This document shows positions 21,091-31,477 of a DNA stretch of 64,000 nt, piece by piece. The first letter of the stretch is position 1; each line of letters starts with the position of its first letter. Origin of the DNA: Lasiosphaeria ovina (lineage: Eukaryota; Ascomycota; Sordariomycetes; Sordariales; Lasiosphaeriaceae); NCBI GenBank assembly GCA_033439765.1, contig JAULSN010000009.1:310001-374000 (forward strand). Direction: 5' to 3'. Under the pieces are notes generated by a model. That model had not been told where the DNA came from and did no database searches. It was given only the letters and a program-made list of their open reading frames with translations. A program made the translations under genes and the position numbers.

Positions 21091-21264
21091 CTGGCTCGGC
21101 TGGCTCGGCCTGCTCTGCAGCTGCAGCTGCTGCTGTGGCGGCGGCAGACGCGGCGTTGGTGGCGGCTCTGGCTGCGATGTCTGCGGCGGCGGCGGCTGCT
21201 AGGGCGGCAGCTACGGCGGCGGCTGCTGCCATGGCGGCGGCGGATGCGGCAAGATGGCATACCT
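21091..21264. repeat. GCG/GCT/GCC low-complexity block
   Basis: About 150 bp of GCN/GGC triplets coding poly-Ala in two frames on both strands. It separates two captured fragments and is a simple-sequence tract rather than a gene. Confidence 0.7.
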
Positions 21265-21345
21265 ATCTCGGGGAAGCCGTCCTTGTCAAAGTCCAGCTTC
21301 ACGCTGCCTTCGAGGATGAGAAAGGAGATGTAGAACATGTTCTCG
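21265..21345 (-). pseudogene. NSE4 (SMC5/6 kleisin) C-terminal fragment
   Basis: Minus reading QTVENMFYISFLILEG followed by SVKLDFDKDGFPEIG matches the conserved C-terminal winged-helix motif of Nse4 (VENxFYxSFLxxxGxV...GLP). It is about 28 codons long and ends at a GTATGC donor-like site. A second, damaged copy of the SVKL...DFDKDGFP part lies at 21,502-21,552 and a third at 21,940-21,975. Confidence 0.65.
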
Positions 21346-21396
21346 ACCGTCTGCCCACACTCGTTTGGGCAGACGGTCGAAAACATTTTCTACATC
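21327..21396. repeat. 31-bp inverted duplication of the NSE4 piece
   Basis: GATGTAGAACATGTTCTCG...CTGCCCA (left arm) is mirrored by TGGGCAGACGG...TTTTCTACATC (right arm) with about two mismatches and a short CACTCGT spacer. Each arm carries the same NSE4 codons in opposite orientation. Confidence 0.85.
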
Positions 21397-21405
21397 TCCG
21401 GCCAC

Positions 21406-22022
21406 CTGGGGACATTGCTCGCAAAGTCCCGGGAGAGCTGACGGCTGGGGACATGGCTCGCAAAGTGTAGGGAGAGCTGACGGCCGAGGGGAGACGGAAA
21501 CCGGGGAAGCCGTCCTTGTCAAAGTCAAGCTAAGCTTCACGCTGCCTTCGCGACGAGGATCATGTTGATGAGCTGAGTGGCATGCGGCGGAAGGCTCTGG
21601 CAAAGCTCAAGATGGTTCGCAGCTAGGTACTCGGGAAAGTCGTGCTGCATGTCTGCGGGACATGGCTCGCAAAGTGTATGGAGAGCTGACGGCCGAGGGG
21701 AGACGGAAACCGTCAAAGTCCTCCTCGCGTCATGGGGTTGTCGGGTTTGGCGGGGTAGAATGTGCCGTTATTGTATACATGGATAGATATATATAGGATG
21801 TTGGGGTCCTCGTAGAACATGTTCTGAATGCCGTTTCCGTGGTGGACGTTCCCAGTCCAGGAGAGCTGGGGCGCTGGAGGCCGTGGAGGACTGCGGCAAG
21901 CGTCGGTGTGCCGGGCGGTGACTTCGGTGACTGGTTCTCTGCACATGTCAAAGTCAACACGCTGCCTTCGCGGACGAGTACATCTCCTCGAGACGTTCCT
22001 CGGTGACTGGTTCTCCGCACAT
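21406..22022. repeat. Patchwork of short local duplications
   Basis: The sequence GGGGACAT(T/G)GCTCGCAAAG...GAGAGCTGACGG occurs at about 21,409, 21,448 and 21,659. GGCCGAGGGGAGACGGAAACC occurs at about 21,482 and 21,692. A motif CGGTGACTGGTTCTC(T/C)(G)CACATG occurs near 21,928 and 22,000. GCCGTCCTTGTCAAAGTC occurs at 21,275 and 21,508. Lengths are 20-60 bp and orders differ, which suggests templated insertions. Confidence 0.8.
21728..21872 (-). pseudogene. HDA1-type (class II) histone deacetylase fragment
   Basis: Minus reading gives LSWTGNVHHGNGIQNMFY, then EDPNILYISIHVYNNGTFYP and AKPDNP. This is the active-site region of class II deacetylases (normally DWDVHHGNGTQ...FY.DPxVLYxSxHxY..G.FYP). 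The catalytic-site stretch before VHHGNG reads SWTGN instead of DWD, so the metal ligand is lost. About 48 codons are present, with abrupt ends in the patchwork. Confidence 0.75.
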
Positions 22023-25000
22023 GATGATAGTGACGGAGAGGGTATGATGGTGAGTATCATCGCTCTATTCGTAGAATCTAAAAAGCGAAGGAAAGAAAAA
22101 GGAAAAGAACGTTCCAAATTCTGCGCGGGGTGCGGGGCGCGGGGATGTAGGCTGGTTTGTGGGTCACGAGGTAGGGCTTGGCACGGGCCACCAACAAAGG
22201 CCAAAAAGAAGAACAACCCCACTGTGCCCCGTCCGTCACTGAGTTGCGCCCTGCAGCCACTGCTGGCGCTGGGACCCGACTGGCACCGACACACCCTGAT
22301 GCCTGCCAATGGTCACGGCACCTGGTCGCCGCCAACCGGGCGCCATCTTTACCGGCTGTCTGGCACCTGCCGTGACTGTCTGGCACCAGGCAGATTCTCT
22401 TGTCCACAAATAGGAGGAACCGATGCAACCCCGCAGAAACAGGGGCTGCACAGCACGCACTCTAGTCGGGCGTAAAACTGACCGCTTCTCTGATTTGGGA
22501 ACCAGGGAATCGTTCGGCGAGCGCAATACGATGCGCAACTAGTGTTCGAGCTCGGCGACCTCATTTCCCAGACGGCACGATGGCCAATGTGGGCACAAGT
22601 AGCTATCTACGGAGTACGACGTGGCATGCTAGATGATCTGATTGGTAAAGAATGCCCGGAAGGAAGTATTGCTATATAAATCCTGCCTTAAGTATTCTTC
22701 TCTTTAAGCCGTCCCTCACTTCTCCCGTGCCAAGTTTCCGCAGCCCATCTCCAGAACTCCGGTGTATTTTTCTCTTACTTAGGTCTCGACGACAAAGTGC
22801 ACGGTCTCTGATCAAAGTTTCTACAGAAATTTAATTTCGCGCCGTATTTCTTCGGCAGTGTGGGAGTTCTGTGGCTAGCAGTTGGTACGCTTGGAGGCCG
22901 CTAGCAGGCTGGCCGGATCGTCGAACCAAATATATACCACTGGTGTCTCCCCGCTATAGGCCACACACCAGTTGATAAGGTTAAAAGCAGCGCAGCGTAT
23001 CTGTATTGTAAACGGGGGGGCTCTCTGAGTCGGCATAGCTACATTCTCCTCCGCCTCGTATCCGCACACATCGGCGACGTGCCCTGCGTCCGCCTCAAGC
23101 ATTTAAAATTCTCCGGTAACCGGTAACCCCAGTTCGCCCGATACTGCAGAAAAACCCGCTCTTATGAGAACGAGACCACAAACCCCTAGATACAAGATTG
23201 AAGAATACCTCACAGCATCAAACATAGTTATAGCTACCCGCAATTAGTATGATATGCCATCCGAGTAGCCCCTTGATTTGTACCACGCCAAGACGTCCGT
23301 TATAAACATCAGGATCATAATAATCCCCATGGTTACGGGGAAGTTCATGTCGAAGCTTAGACTCTTGGAGGGCGGGCGGGCTGGGATTGGAAAGCGAGAA
23401 AGACGGCGCGTGGGATTATCGACTGCCGTATGCGTCCGGCGTCGTCGCCTGCTTCAACCGTTCGGCTCTGGAAAAGGTAATCTGGTAGTGACGGTGTTAG
23501 GACTGGCTGTGCTGCTCAATTGCAAGTGTTCAAAGTAATGGCTTTGCTATGGTGCAATAACTCTTTCAGAGGGTGGGGAGCCTGTGAAAGTTATGTTGAT
23601 AGACATGGCGAAGCGTAAATACAGCCTTCCCTTGAAGCGGGATTCCCACCCTTAAGCTCCGCCCCCAAAGGGAAAAAGCCCGAACCACGACCAGTTTGCA
23701 CCCCCGCAGGTACTGCAACCTGCCACGCGCGAGATGAATGAAAATAAACGCCCCCAAACCATAGTCGGGCGCAAGGCTTGTCGCCCCCCGAAAAAGCCAA
23801 CGCCGATTTCCGGCGGCGGCAGAGCTGAAGAAGCCCGGGCGGTATCGAAATTGGTTCCAAAGTCAATCCCGGAAGAATCAGGAGCGTGACGCAGCAGACT
23901 GGGGCTCGGAGTCCGAAGGATGGTACCACCCGTGTGCCTCAATCCTTTGCGCAAAGCAACGTCAGTCAGGCTAGACCGAAAGACCCCCTGCATCAGGCGA
24001 CATGGATTTTGCTGAGAGACTTTTTTGTCCCCTGTCGTGTTTGCCGCTTGTCGGTTCCCAACCTTCCCCTTCCGTCCAGCCCAGACAGCCACCCAGAAAG
24101 TAAGGGGGGCTATCCGTCGGAACCGAAGAAGGCCGATTCTTTCCCTAAGTAATAAGCGGCGACTCACCTGTGCCAGCGAGCGAGAATGGAGTTCATCGCT
24201 GGTAGGTTGCTGCTAACGGTTGCCATGTGGCAGCGCGTTGCCCACCAACCTAGGCTCATGCGGCTCTTATCTGTGAGTAAATGCCTCAACAGACTCTTCC
24301 CCTCCCAGTAGTCATGGGGCGTACTAGCACGGTCTGCACGGTTTCAGCGCCAAATCCTTCCGAAAGGATAGGCAGTGACGTGAAACGAATCACGCTTCAC
24401 GCACGAAGTGGGCACGGTCGATTCGATAACTGCCCGGACCAAGCCGCCAGATGCTGAAAAGTCCGGCGCCAACATGATCAATGACCTAGCCACGAGATCA
24501 ACCGTTCTTGAATTTTGGGTTGAGCGAGGCCGCTACGGTGGCTACAGCTTCTGAGCTCCATAATTTCAAAATTGGAGCGTCCTAATCTTCGAGTTAACGG
24601 GGCCATGATTAACGCCCGACCCAGCGTCACAGACACGGGAGAAGCCCGAGTAGGTGGTACAGATGCGACCTAGCGGCACAGACGCAGAAGAGGCAGAGAG
24701 AAGACGCATGGAAGGTCAATGGAAGGCAACTAGAAGGCGCCATGGAAGACCCATGTCTTCCATGGAAGGCGGATCGAACGTGTCCACGCTTTCATTTGCA
24801 TCTGCGGCTCTAACCGCTGCCCATCGAAGAAAGCGCGCCGGACTCGGCTGACCGCCATCTCGTCAGAGGACGAGGCTGCGTTATATTCATATATATATAC
24901 AGCCGATACAAAAGTCGCCATGCCCCCGATCCATGTGCTTTTCGCCTTAAAGCTCGTCAACTTGGATCAGTCCTACCCGTTCCTGCATTATACCTCACCA

Positions 25001-25549
25001 CCAGTACAAAGGGATGGAGAGCAACCACGACAGCTCTAAGACGTTCCTGCGGACATATATATTTGTTGTCTTTTGTGGTCTGAGCACTATACCTAAATGA
25101 TGGGAAAAGGCCCTGGATAGACGGTTCTACAAGACCAAGGACAAGAAGAGGTGTTTGGATGTTGTCCGCTCGCCGTATGTACGCGATGACCACTTCGACG
25201 AGCGTTTGGCCAGTGTGGCGGTGGAGGTCCGTATCACATCCCGCCGCAAGCTGGTCTGGTTGCTTTTTTTTTTAAAGTTTCCATTCTTCCTCGTGGTCAA
25301 TAAAGTTATCAGGCAAGTGCAATTCTCACGGTGAGAAAGACGGAAGCCGGCATTCGAAAGGCTGACCTTACAACACAGACTTGCCCGGCGGTTGGGAATA
25401 AACTTGGTCCCCGAGTAAGGAAGCGGACGACGTCAGTATAACGAGCGAGAAAGTGCAGGACGTGGATATAACGAGTGAGTACATGCAGCTAAGGAGAACA
25501 CGGCGGAGCCACCATCCCTCATCTTTTCTCATACAAATGCTAATGCTAC
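22023..25549. other. About 3.5 kb without a recognisable gene
   Basis: Short overlapping frames only. Points of note: an isolated fungal-type TATA box (TATATAAATCC near 22,673) followed by CT-rich sequence but no matching ORF; long minus and plus frames at 23,590-24,200 that code low-information proteins in both strands; a small palindrome around CCATGTCTTCCATGG near 24,750; and AT-microsatellite ATATATATATAC near 24,890. I cannot support a gene here. Confidence 0.5.
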
Positions 25550-25949
25550 AAAGCTATGGGGATAGAATGTCGAGAAGCGAACTCACTGGCCCCCCAAGCT
25601 ATTTCCATCCAAGCCGAGGTTGAGGCCATTTTGGGGTGGCCCGACCAAACACGGGGACGGCACGGCTTCGTCTGCGTTGCAATCTCGTACATGTCGTCAC
25701 ATCGTACTGACTCCCCTCCACACAACCAGCCGGCTGCGCCGTGGTCTGCGTGTGCTCTGGACCTCGCCATAACTATCAATGCACATAGGTATCAGAGTCT
25801 TGCCGGATGGGGGAAGATCAAGGTCTTTACCGAGCACAAGTCTGACGTGAGGCGGAAGGGCGTGGCCAGCAAGCACCATCAAGGATGCGCTGCATTCGAC
25901 GTACCCTCGCACACAAGACCTTCCTGGATGAAGACGGAATCAACATCGC
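25550..25949 (+). CDS. Weak candidate ORF, product unknown
   Basis: ATG at 25,556 opens a frame that runs into the DR repeat (stop near 26,018). The first 130 codons (MGIECREANSLAPQAISI...) show no domain, signal peptide or membrane segment. The opposite strand is also open. It is listed only because the stretch is otherwise empty. Confidence 0.15.
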
Positions 25950-26262
25950 GGCGGCGCCGATGGAGACGACAGAACACTTGGGGGGTGGATGGAGAAAATC
26001 ACTGCCAAGGAAGCTGCTAAGGAAAAAGGAGAGAATGCATGAAGGCATCGTCCAAATGCACAAAGGCATTGTCCAAATACATCATGGGCGGCCGTCAAGC
26101 CCTTCTTTATCGAGGACGACGCGGCCGACGACGCTTGAGTTATCTTCCACATACATACACACACCGTGACGATGGCCGTGGAGGCCGTAGCGAGGGCTGT
26201 GGAGGGCCGAGATGGAGGCCAGGACCTGAGGGTCCTCCATGAGCTCAACAACGCGGCGGCCG
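25950..26262 (+). repeat. DR repeat, forward copy
   Basis: This is the clearest forward copy: GGCGGCGCCGATGGAGACG, then GAAAATCACTGCCAAGGAAG, GAATGCATGAAGGCATCGTC, GACGACGCGGCCGACGACGC, CACATACATACACACACCG and ATGGCCGTGGAGGCCGTAGC. Reverse copies are at 27,150, 28,250, 46,320, 52,652 and 60,470. In this orientation ATGGCCGTGG opens an Ala/Glu/Arg-rich coiled-coil-like frame that is broken in every copy in the window. Confidence 0.85.
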
Positions 26263-26690
26263 AGCTGTTCCGCAAGTGCCAGATTCATAACGAAGGGGGT
26301 GTATACTGGCAGACCCATGCTGACGGGAGTCCATCGTTCATGCGTAACACGTTCAAGTGGCGCCTTGAGCTCGTCCTGGGACACGGAGAAGCTCTGCACG
26401 TGCACCACCTTGTTCTTCGTCTTGTCGGGGGTTGTCCAGGACACGCAGGACGGCTGCGGCGGCGAGGCGCGGACGGTCGAGTACGAGCAGTAGGTGTAGC
26501 CGCCGTCGAAGATGCCGATTCTGCGCAATGCCGGGTCGATGCTGAGCGAGCGGTCCTTGATGCCGCGGAAGGCAGCCTCGGCCACCCGATGGTGACATCC
26601 AAGCAGTTGACGAGATGACAGCATGGGACGCTGATAGAGCGTCCATCGTTATCTCCGAGTCCCAGTCATCTGGCACCCTGTCCACCACCA
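26263..26690 (-). pseudogene. Unrecognised protein fragment fused to DR repeat
   Basis: The minus frame is open and coding-like: IKDRSLSIDPALRRIGIF, DGGYTYCSYSTVRASPP, VVHVQSFSVSQDELKAP, RWTPVSMGLPVYTPFVMN and LALAEQLGRRVVELMED. It then continues into DR sequence after about 26,262. It could be one exon of a real family whose DR-derived end is secondary. The family is not known to me. No clear start is found upstream of 26,690. Confidence 0.35.
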
Positions 26691-26739
26691 CATGTAAGGG
26701 TGGGCCACAGGCTCCTCCGAGGGCACCTTTCGGGATACA

Positions 26740-27130
26740 GATGGGAATTTGGTCAATGGCAGAAAGAAGCTCCAGACTTGGCTAAAGGATTTCGGTCACA
26801 AGCTTGATTGCCCTGGAATCCAAAAGACCCAAGGGGTGGTTACCATCTCCTTTGCTCAGTTATATGAGTTAGTACAGGAGAGTGAGGCTTTGGATCAGAT
26901 AGATACGGAAGCGGAGGCGGGGGTCGGATGAGGTTCTCAAAGGTAGAAGCAGGCAGAAGGTGGTCAAGCGGAAAATGGTCCGCCCGTCGCACGAGAAACT
27001 CACATGCTCCGACGAGGAACGGTTTAAGGCAACCGAGAAAGAAGTTGAGGATCAGCTCAGCGACCAGGACGAAGATTATACCCCAGAGTAGGATTATATC
27101 TTGGGGCAGGTGGCAAAGATGGAGCTTGTA
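26740..27130 (+). pseudogene. Unrecognised coding remnant with one frameshift and one stop
   Basis: Plus reading gives KKLQTWLKDFGHKLDCPG, TQGVVTISFAQLYELVQ and SEALDQIDTEAEA. After a frameshift near 26,930 it reads KVVKRKMVRPSHEKLTCS, EKEVEDQLSDQDEDYTPE, TAG, then DYILGQVAKMELVEYLD. It is strongly coding-like, acidic at the end, and ends in DR repeat (27,140). Perhaps it belongs to a lineage-specific multicopy fungal family. Confidence 0.4.
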
Positions 27131-27430
27131 GAATATTTAGATCCGTGCCTTCATACATTCTCCTTTTTCCTTAGCAGCTTCCTTAGCAGTGATTTTCTGC
27201 ATTCACCACCCCAAGCGTCTATCGTCTCCATCGGCGCCGCCGCCCGAGCCAGCATCCTGGTCTGACTGACCCCCGCCACCAGGGCCGCAACAACATTACC
27301 GGCGTCGTCCGCGGCCTGCGCCCGGCCCTTCATGAAGGACCTGAGGCCCCTGGCCTCGATCTCGGCCTCTTGGGCCCTAGTCTCGGCCCGCTCCGCCCTG
27401 TGCTCGGGGTGGCCTTGGGCGTGGTATGGC
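27131..27430 (-). repeat. DR repeat, reverse copy
   Basis: CATACATTCTCCTTTTTCC, GCAGTGATTTTCTGCATTC, CATCGGCGCCGCCGCCCGAG, AGGGCCGCAACAACATTACC and CTTCATGAAGGACCTGAGG occur in order, all shared with other DR copies. It is adjacent to the coding remnant ending at 27,130. Confidence 0.8.
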
Positions 27431-27935
27431 CTTAGGCGTGGTGAGCATTCTAATCTTAGTTACCGGAGTCAGAAAGAATTCTATAGTTAGCGGAGTCGTA
27501 GACCTTCTATTCCACGATTACTAAACGGATACCAAAACATAGAAACTAGCTCTTACCCCTACTCTCTCTTCTCTCCGATGCCTGTCTCTTCTTCCTTGGG
27601 CATCTCGAACAATGATATAACTCGGGACCGCTTGAATTTGTCCGTGGCCTTGCGGTAGCTTCCCCTGAGGCTTAGCTTGGAGACCTTGTGGTTGAGAGTG
27701 GTAAGCGTCTCCTCCCCTCCTTTATCAATGCCCTTGCCTTTATTAACGCTGATAACACGAACACTCATCTTCTGCTCTCCTTTCTGCTCTGTATGGCTAT
27801 CGCCATCCTTGATCTGCTAGATGGGTGGATGCTTTTCTTGCTGAGTGGAGAGCGGAAAAGGAGAATTTGCGCAGGGGTAAGAAGGTGGAGGACAAAGGAC
27901 AAGGCAGTTAGGATCTCCCTAGTCCGACCAATCCT
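27431..27935. other. No recognisable gene
   Basis: It contains short, unremarkable frames on both strands and CT-rich sequence near 27,700-27,790. No motif, transposon end or RNA gene is seen. Confidence 0.4.
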
Positions 27936-28345
27936 CCCCCCCCGGCTCGGACAAGCAGCGATCACCTTGGCGGTAAGGCCAAGGGCCCAGCTGGCCCAGC
28001 TCAAGCGAATACCGACGAGACTGGCAAGACGGCGGGTACTACTCCGGTAGAGTCTGGCCAAAACCTGGCAAGACGGGCAGGGGGATGGGCGACCTCGAAT
28101 ACCGCTCTTGGTAGTCTTGGTAAGCTACCTCCAAAATATAGCGCCTCCATTGTCCCGCGGCCTCCTCCACGCTGAGTACACCTTCTTGTTGTGGCCTCGA
28201 TCTCGGCCTCTTTGGCCCTGGTCTCGACCTCTTTGGCCCTGGTCTCGGCCTCCACAGCCCTCGCTACGGCCTCCACGGCCATCGTCACGGTATGTGTATG
28301 TATGTGGAAGACAACTTGCGTTGAGAGCGCTACGCCCGGTCTCGT
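27936..28345 (-). repeat. DR repeat, long reverse copy
   Basis: It runs from CCCCCCGGCTCGGACAAGC through CCTTGGCGGTAAGGCCAAGG, AGCTCAAGCGAATACCGACG, CCACGCTGAGTACACCTTC and TCTCGGCCTCTTTGGCCCTG repeats to GTGTATGTATGTGGAAGAC. It is the most complete reverse copy and defines the order of DR segments. It overlaps the unoccupied insertion site of the Tc1 element at 53,719. Confidence 0.85.
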
Positions 28346-28560
28346 CTATCCACCCATAGCAAAACATTACGCCACCTCCATCTCCACGACTGCCGCTTGC
28401 ATCCATCTCGCAACGGTACATAAGATGTCTGCCCTCCCGGGTCTTCTTCACCTGGACACCTTCAGGGTGCATCTAGGCTTCTCTGGCCCAACGAGTTCTC
28501 CCCCATGGACGCCTATAGATCCATGGACCGCAATCTGAATTGTGACAATATAGACTTTAA

Positions 28561-28953
28561 ATGTCTATCCCTACCAAACGAGTGACGGCCAAAGAATTTA
28601 TGGAGACTCGGGTGGCTTCGATCCGTTTAGACTACGGAGCGTGAATACGCTCGTGAAGCAGTCTGGGCAGATGGAAGAGTCCCAGCTCGTTGCATTCGTC
28701 AACGGAGAGGCCAAGAGGGAGACCGTTCTGAAGATAGCACCCCCAGTGGTGGATAGCAATGGTTTTGTGGGTGAATCTGACGAGGGTAGCGGCCCTAACA
28801 ACCTCGTCGCCATTGCCGTGTGTTCTTGGCACCTTCATGTGGCGCATTGGGCATATAGGTGGGGAAACCGCCTCCCTTTTCCAACAAAAAAAGCCACGGT
28901 GGTTGAGTCGAGCGGTCAAGGCTCCCGCACCCAAAAAGTCGAAAAGCTAATTT
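28561..28953 (+). pseudogene. Unrecognised ORF remnant, frame broken once
   Basis: ATG at 28,561 starts MSIPTKRVTAKEFMETRV but stops at 28,652. A second frame (DSGGFDPFRLRSVNTLV, KRETVLKIAPPVVDSN) continues to 28,955. A single frameshift near 28,610 would join them into about 130 codons. No family was recognised. Confidence 0.3.
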
Positions 28954-29065
28954 GATTGCAGAAAACTTGCTTTGTACAAAACTGTACAACACACTGGTGT
29001 TCGAGTCCCGTCGATGTCCTTGGACCGCAGTTGTAATAAAATTGCCTTCGATCATAGCATAAGCG

Positions 29066-29114
29066 CCCTATACCCTATACCCTATACCCTATACCCTATA
29101 CCCTATACCCTACC
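29066..29114. repeat. CCCTATA heptamer array
   Basis: Six perfect CCCTATA units (29,066-29,107) followed by CCCTACC. It resembles a fungal telomere repeat (CCCTAA) with one extra base per unit, or a microsatellite. Confidence 0.9.
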
Positions 29115-29884
29115 ATAGTAAGCCAGTTCTTGGTTACATCTATTCTTGGTTAGTTTGGGGCTGCGTGGTGCAGGGTCGAGAAAAATCGACACAAAAAAAA
29201 AAAAATTGTAAAGTGAGTTAAGATTTCCGGCCCTCGACCCGACTAACTGAGCTTTTTTATTATTATTTTTTTAAGTTTTTCCCTTCTTTAGATAATGGCT
29301 TTATCCGTGTATAAGGAAGATAGACCACATGCCCCGCTGATGAGAAGCGGGTATATAGGAAACAAAACACGATTCTCGTAGCGCGACAAATACGCCGTTC
29401 TTGATCGAGAGCCGCCAGATGGCCTCATCGTCTAGTGATAGACCTTCAACTTGTCCGAGGAGTGCCTTCTCAAAGAACGGCTTACTGAGGCCTACTAATC
29501 GCGGCTGTTTATCGAGGACCGCCGCCGCGACGGCGACGACGATGACGAAAATGACGATCGCACAAGCGGATATTGGGACCTGGCTCGGGGTGGCCTTCCT
29601 TGGCCGTGGTGGGCATTCTGCTCACTCTTGGTATTTGCTAGCTGCATCGCCGAAAGGCGAAAAAAACAGATTCGCCATCTGGAGGGCTGGGCACCTGACC
29701 ATACCTATTTTGGCCACGCCCACTTTTGGCCCCTGCGTAAGCCACTAAAGCTACTATATACTTATACCAAATGTAATAACCTGTTTTTTCTTCAATACAC
29801 CGTAACTTCCCCAAAACAAGACCAAATTCCTCCATTTCTACTGCAAACGACAGCTCTTTGAGTGCTCTTTCGAACGGTGCCTGA
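29115..29884. other. No recognisable gene; A13 run
   Basis: AT-richer sequence holds an A13 run near 29,193 and a T-rich tract near 29,255-29,275. A short plus frame from 29,401 is not recognisable. Confidence 0.4.
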
Positions 29885-30240
29885 ATGCAGCGAACTGAAA
29901 ATGTTGCAGGCGATGCAAAAGGTGCGCGAAGGCATTCGGGTGCGAGTGCCCGCGCGGCTCTGGAATGTGGCGTTCCAAGGTCCTCTCTTCGCCACCGTCT
30001 GGCAGGCCACAAATCGCGCCACGTTGCATTCGAACACATGCAGGGCCTTACGCACGCTACGGAAGCCCGGCTGGCCGAGTGGATCCTCTTTCAAGGCGCT
30101 CTCGGCATGCCTCCGACCTCCGACGCATGCGCAGGTCCGGGAGTTCGCCCGCCGGCTCGCCGTGGAGGGAGGGAAGCCGGACTGCGCAGGACCGAAGTGG
30201 TTGCGCGGCTTCCTGGCGGCACCAATTATCACGGCTTGGT
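29885..30240 (+). pseudogene. pogo-type transposase N-terminus (HTH + CENP-B domain), frameshifted
   Basis: Across two plus frames: GVPRSSLRHRLAGHKSRH (HTH) and AFEHMQGLTHATEARLAE, then after a frameshift near 30,115 HAQVREFARRLAVEGG and PDCAGPKWLRGFL. This is the two-part DNA-binding domain that begins fungal pogo/Tan-like transposases. The DDE catalytic part is absent. It is the third distinct pogo-class piece in the window. Confidence 0.75.
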
Positions 30241-30920
30241 TCAACTACCTAGCCCTCCTGGCAGTCCCTGTGCGAGCAAAAATGGGGTGCAGTCTTATCT
30301 TAGTAAACTCAGACGTCTTTTTCCAGGCAAGGGGCGGGGGGGGTTGTGGATTGAATGGCCCACGAATGCCGGAAGCCGAGACGGACAGGACCGGGATAAA
30401 GTCCCGTCCCTGAGGCGGGCACAGGTACCCTGCTCTTGGTTGTTCCAACCCGGAAGGAAGCATCTGAATCGTATTAGCCCAGGTTCCTTGCATGGAGCAT
30501 TTCTCTTCACGACCAAGGTAACTTAGCTGTCCAAATTCCCGGGCCCCAAGCTGTGGGCCATCTCACGCATCCCCTGGGCATACTACGTCATCCGGGGGGG
30601 ACTTGTGTAAGAATTGATTCCAAATGACTTTCTAATCCTTTCTGAACTAATTCATAACCTACGGCCTAGGTTACATACCTAGGTACCTCCAGGCGCGCCC
30701 AGTATCAATCTGCCGTGCCCCTGTTGAAGAGACACATGTTCCATACCAAGAGGCACACGTTCCATACAGAGAGAGTATCGACGGTGACGCCGATTACCAC
30801 TCGGCCGAGAAGACTCCACTGATCCGCCGTAAGGAATAGGCTGGCCTGTGGGCGTCTGTGCATGAGTAGGTGCTTCTGAATCAGCAGGTTCCGGTGAATC
30901 ATGCAGCGCTTCTGAGCCAC
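30241..30920. other. No recognisable gene
   Basis: GC-rich overlapping frames are present on both strands with no motif. It contains runs of 7-9 G (30,338, 30,592). Confidence 0.4.
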
Positions 30921-31035
30921 CAGGCGCGAATGAACCGTATGTCGCAGCATGACCGCGTGCGACAGATTGCTCTTTATCTTCTTTGCTGGGGCGAGGCCAA
31001 CCAGGTCCGCGCTTTATGCCGCAGAAGCAACCCGT
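30921..31035 (+). pseudogene. FKS1 (1,3-beta-glucan synthase) fragment
   Basis: The plus frame reads ARMNRMSQHDRVRQIALY, then LLCWGEANQVR. After two extra bases it reads RFMPQ in the next frame. This is the very conserved cytoplasmic motif before FMPE in fungal FKS1. About 37 of some 1,900 codons are present, with abrupt ends. It is an exon-internal piece, so it is a dead duplicate of part of an essential cell-wall gene. Confidence 0.85.
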
Positions 31036-31477
31036 GTCGGGCGCTGCGCGGGAGCGAGCGCAATCGCCAGATGCGTCGGGATCGATCCCGGGATCGCGAC
31101 ACGGAAAACCCCCCCTTGCGCAGGCAGGCACAGCGTACTGTGAATGGCCTCACAGCTCCCCAGCCTGCTCGCGGCGGCCGTGGTAGTAAGGCGCAGGGAA
31201 CCCATTGGGACGCGGTTCGCTGGGTCCCAAGGCCCTGCGTTTGGCAGCCCATGTGCAGACAGTACAGAGATTCCTGGTCTTGCGGGTGTTCCACGCCAGC
31301 CCCTGAGGGGGTGTGTCGGAAGAAGCCGCATCATTTGTGGGCGCAGGTGGCGTATATGCTAGACCACCTACGGCCCAGTGCGTGGGGGGAGGCGGAGTTG
31401 GCGCATCGGGTGCGGTGGGAAATTTTGCACGCGGTGATCAACGACATCTTGAGGGACGGATCGGGGGGCACCAGTTC
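31036..31477. other. Unassigned sequence between captured fragments
   Basis: The frame after the FKS1 piece stays open to about 31,600, but the protein (AQVAYMLDHLRPSAWGEAE near 31,345) is not recognised. It may be a further fragment of an unknown gene. Confidence 0.3.

Noticed and set aside
28960..29020. tRNA gene around GGTGTTCGAGTCCCG
   Set aside because: A B-box-like sequence is present but no A box or cloverleaf can be folded around it.
29066..29114. CRISPR-like or true telomere array
   Set aside because: The units are adjoining 7-mers with no spacers, so it is not a CRISPR. The sequence is not the canonical CCCTAA, so it is reported only as telomere-like.
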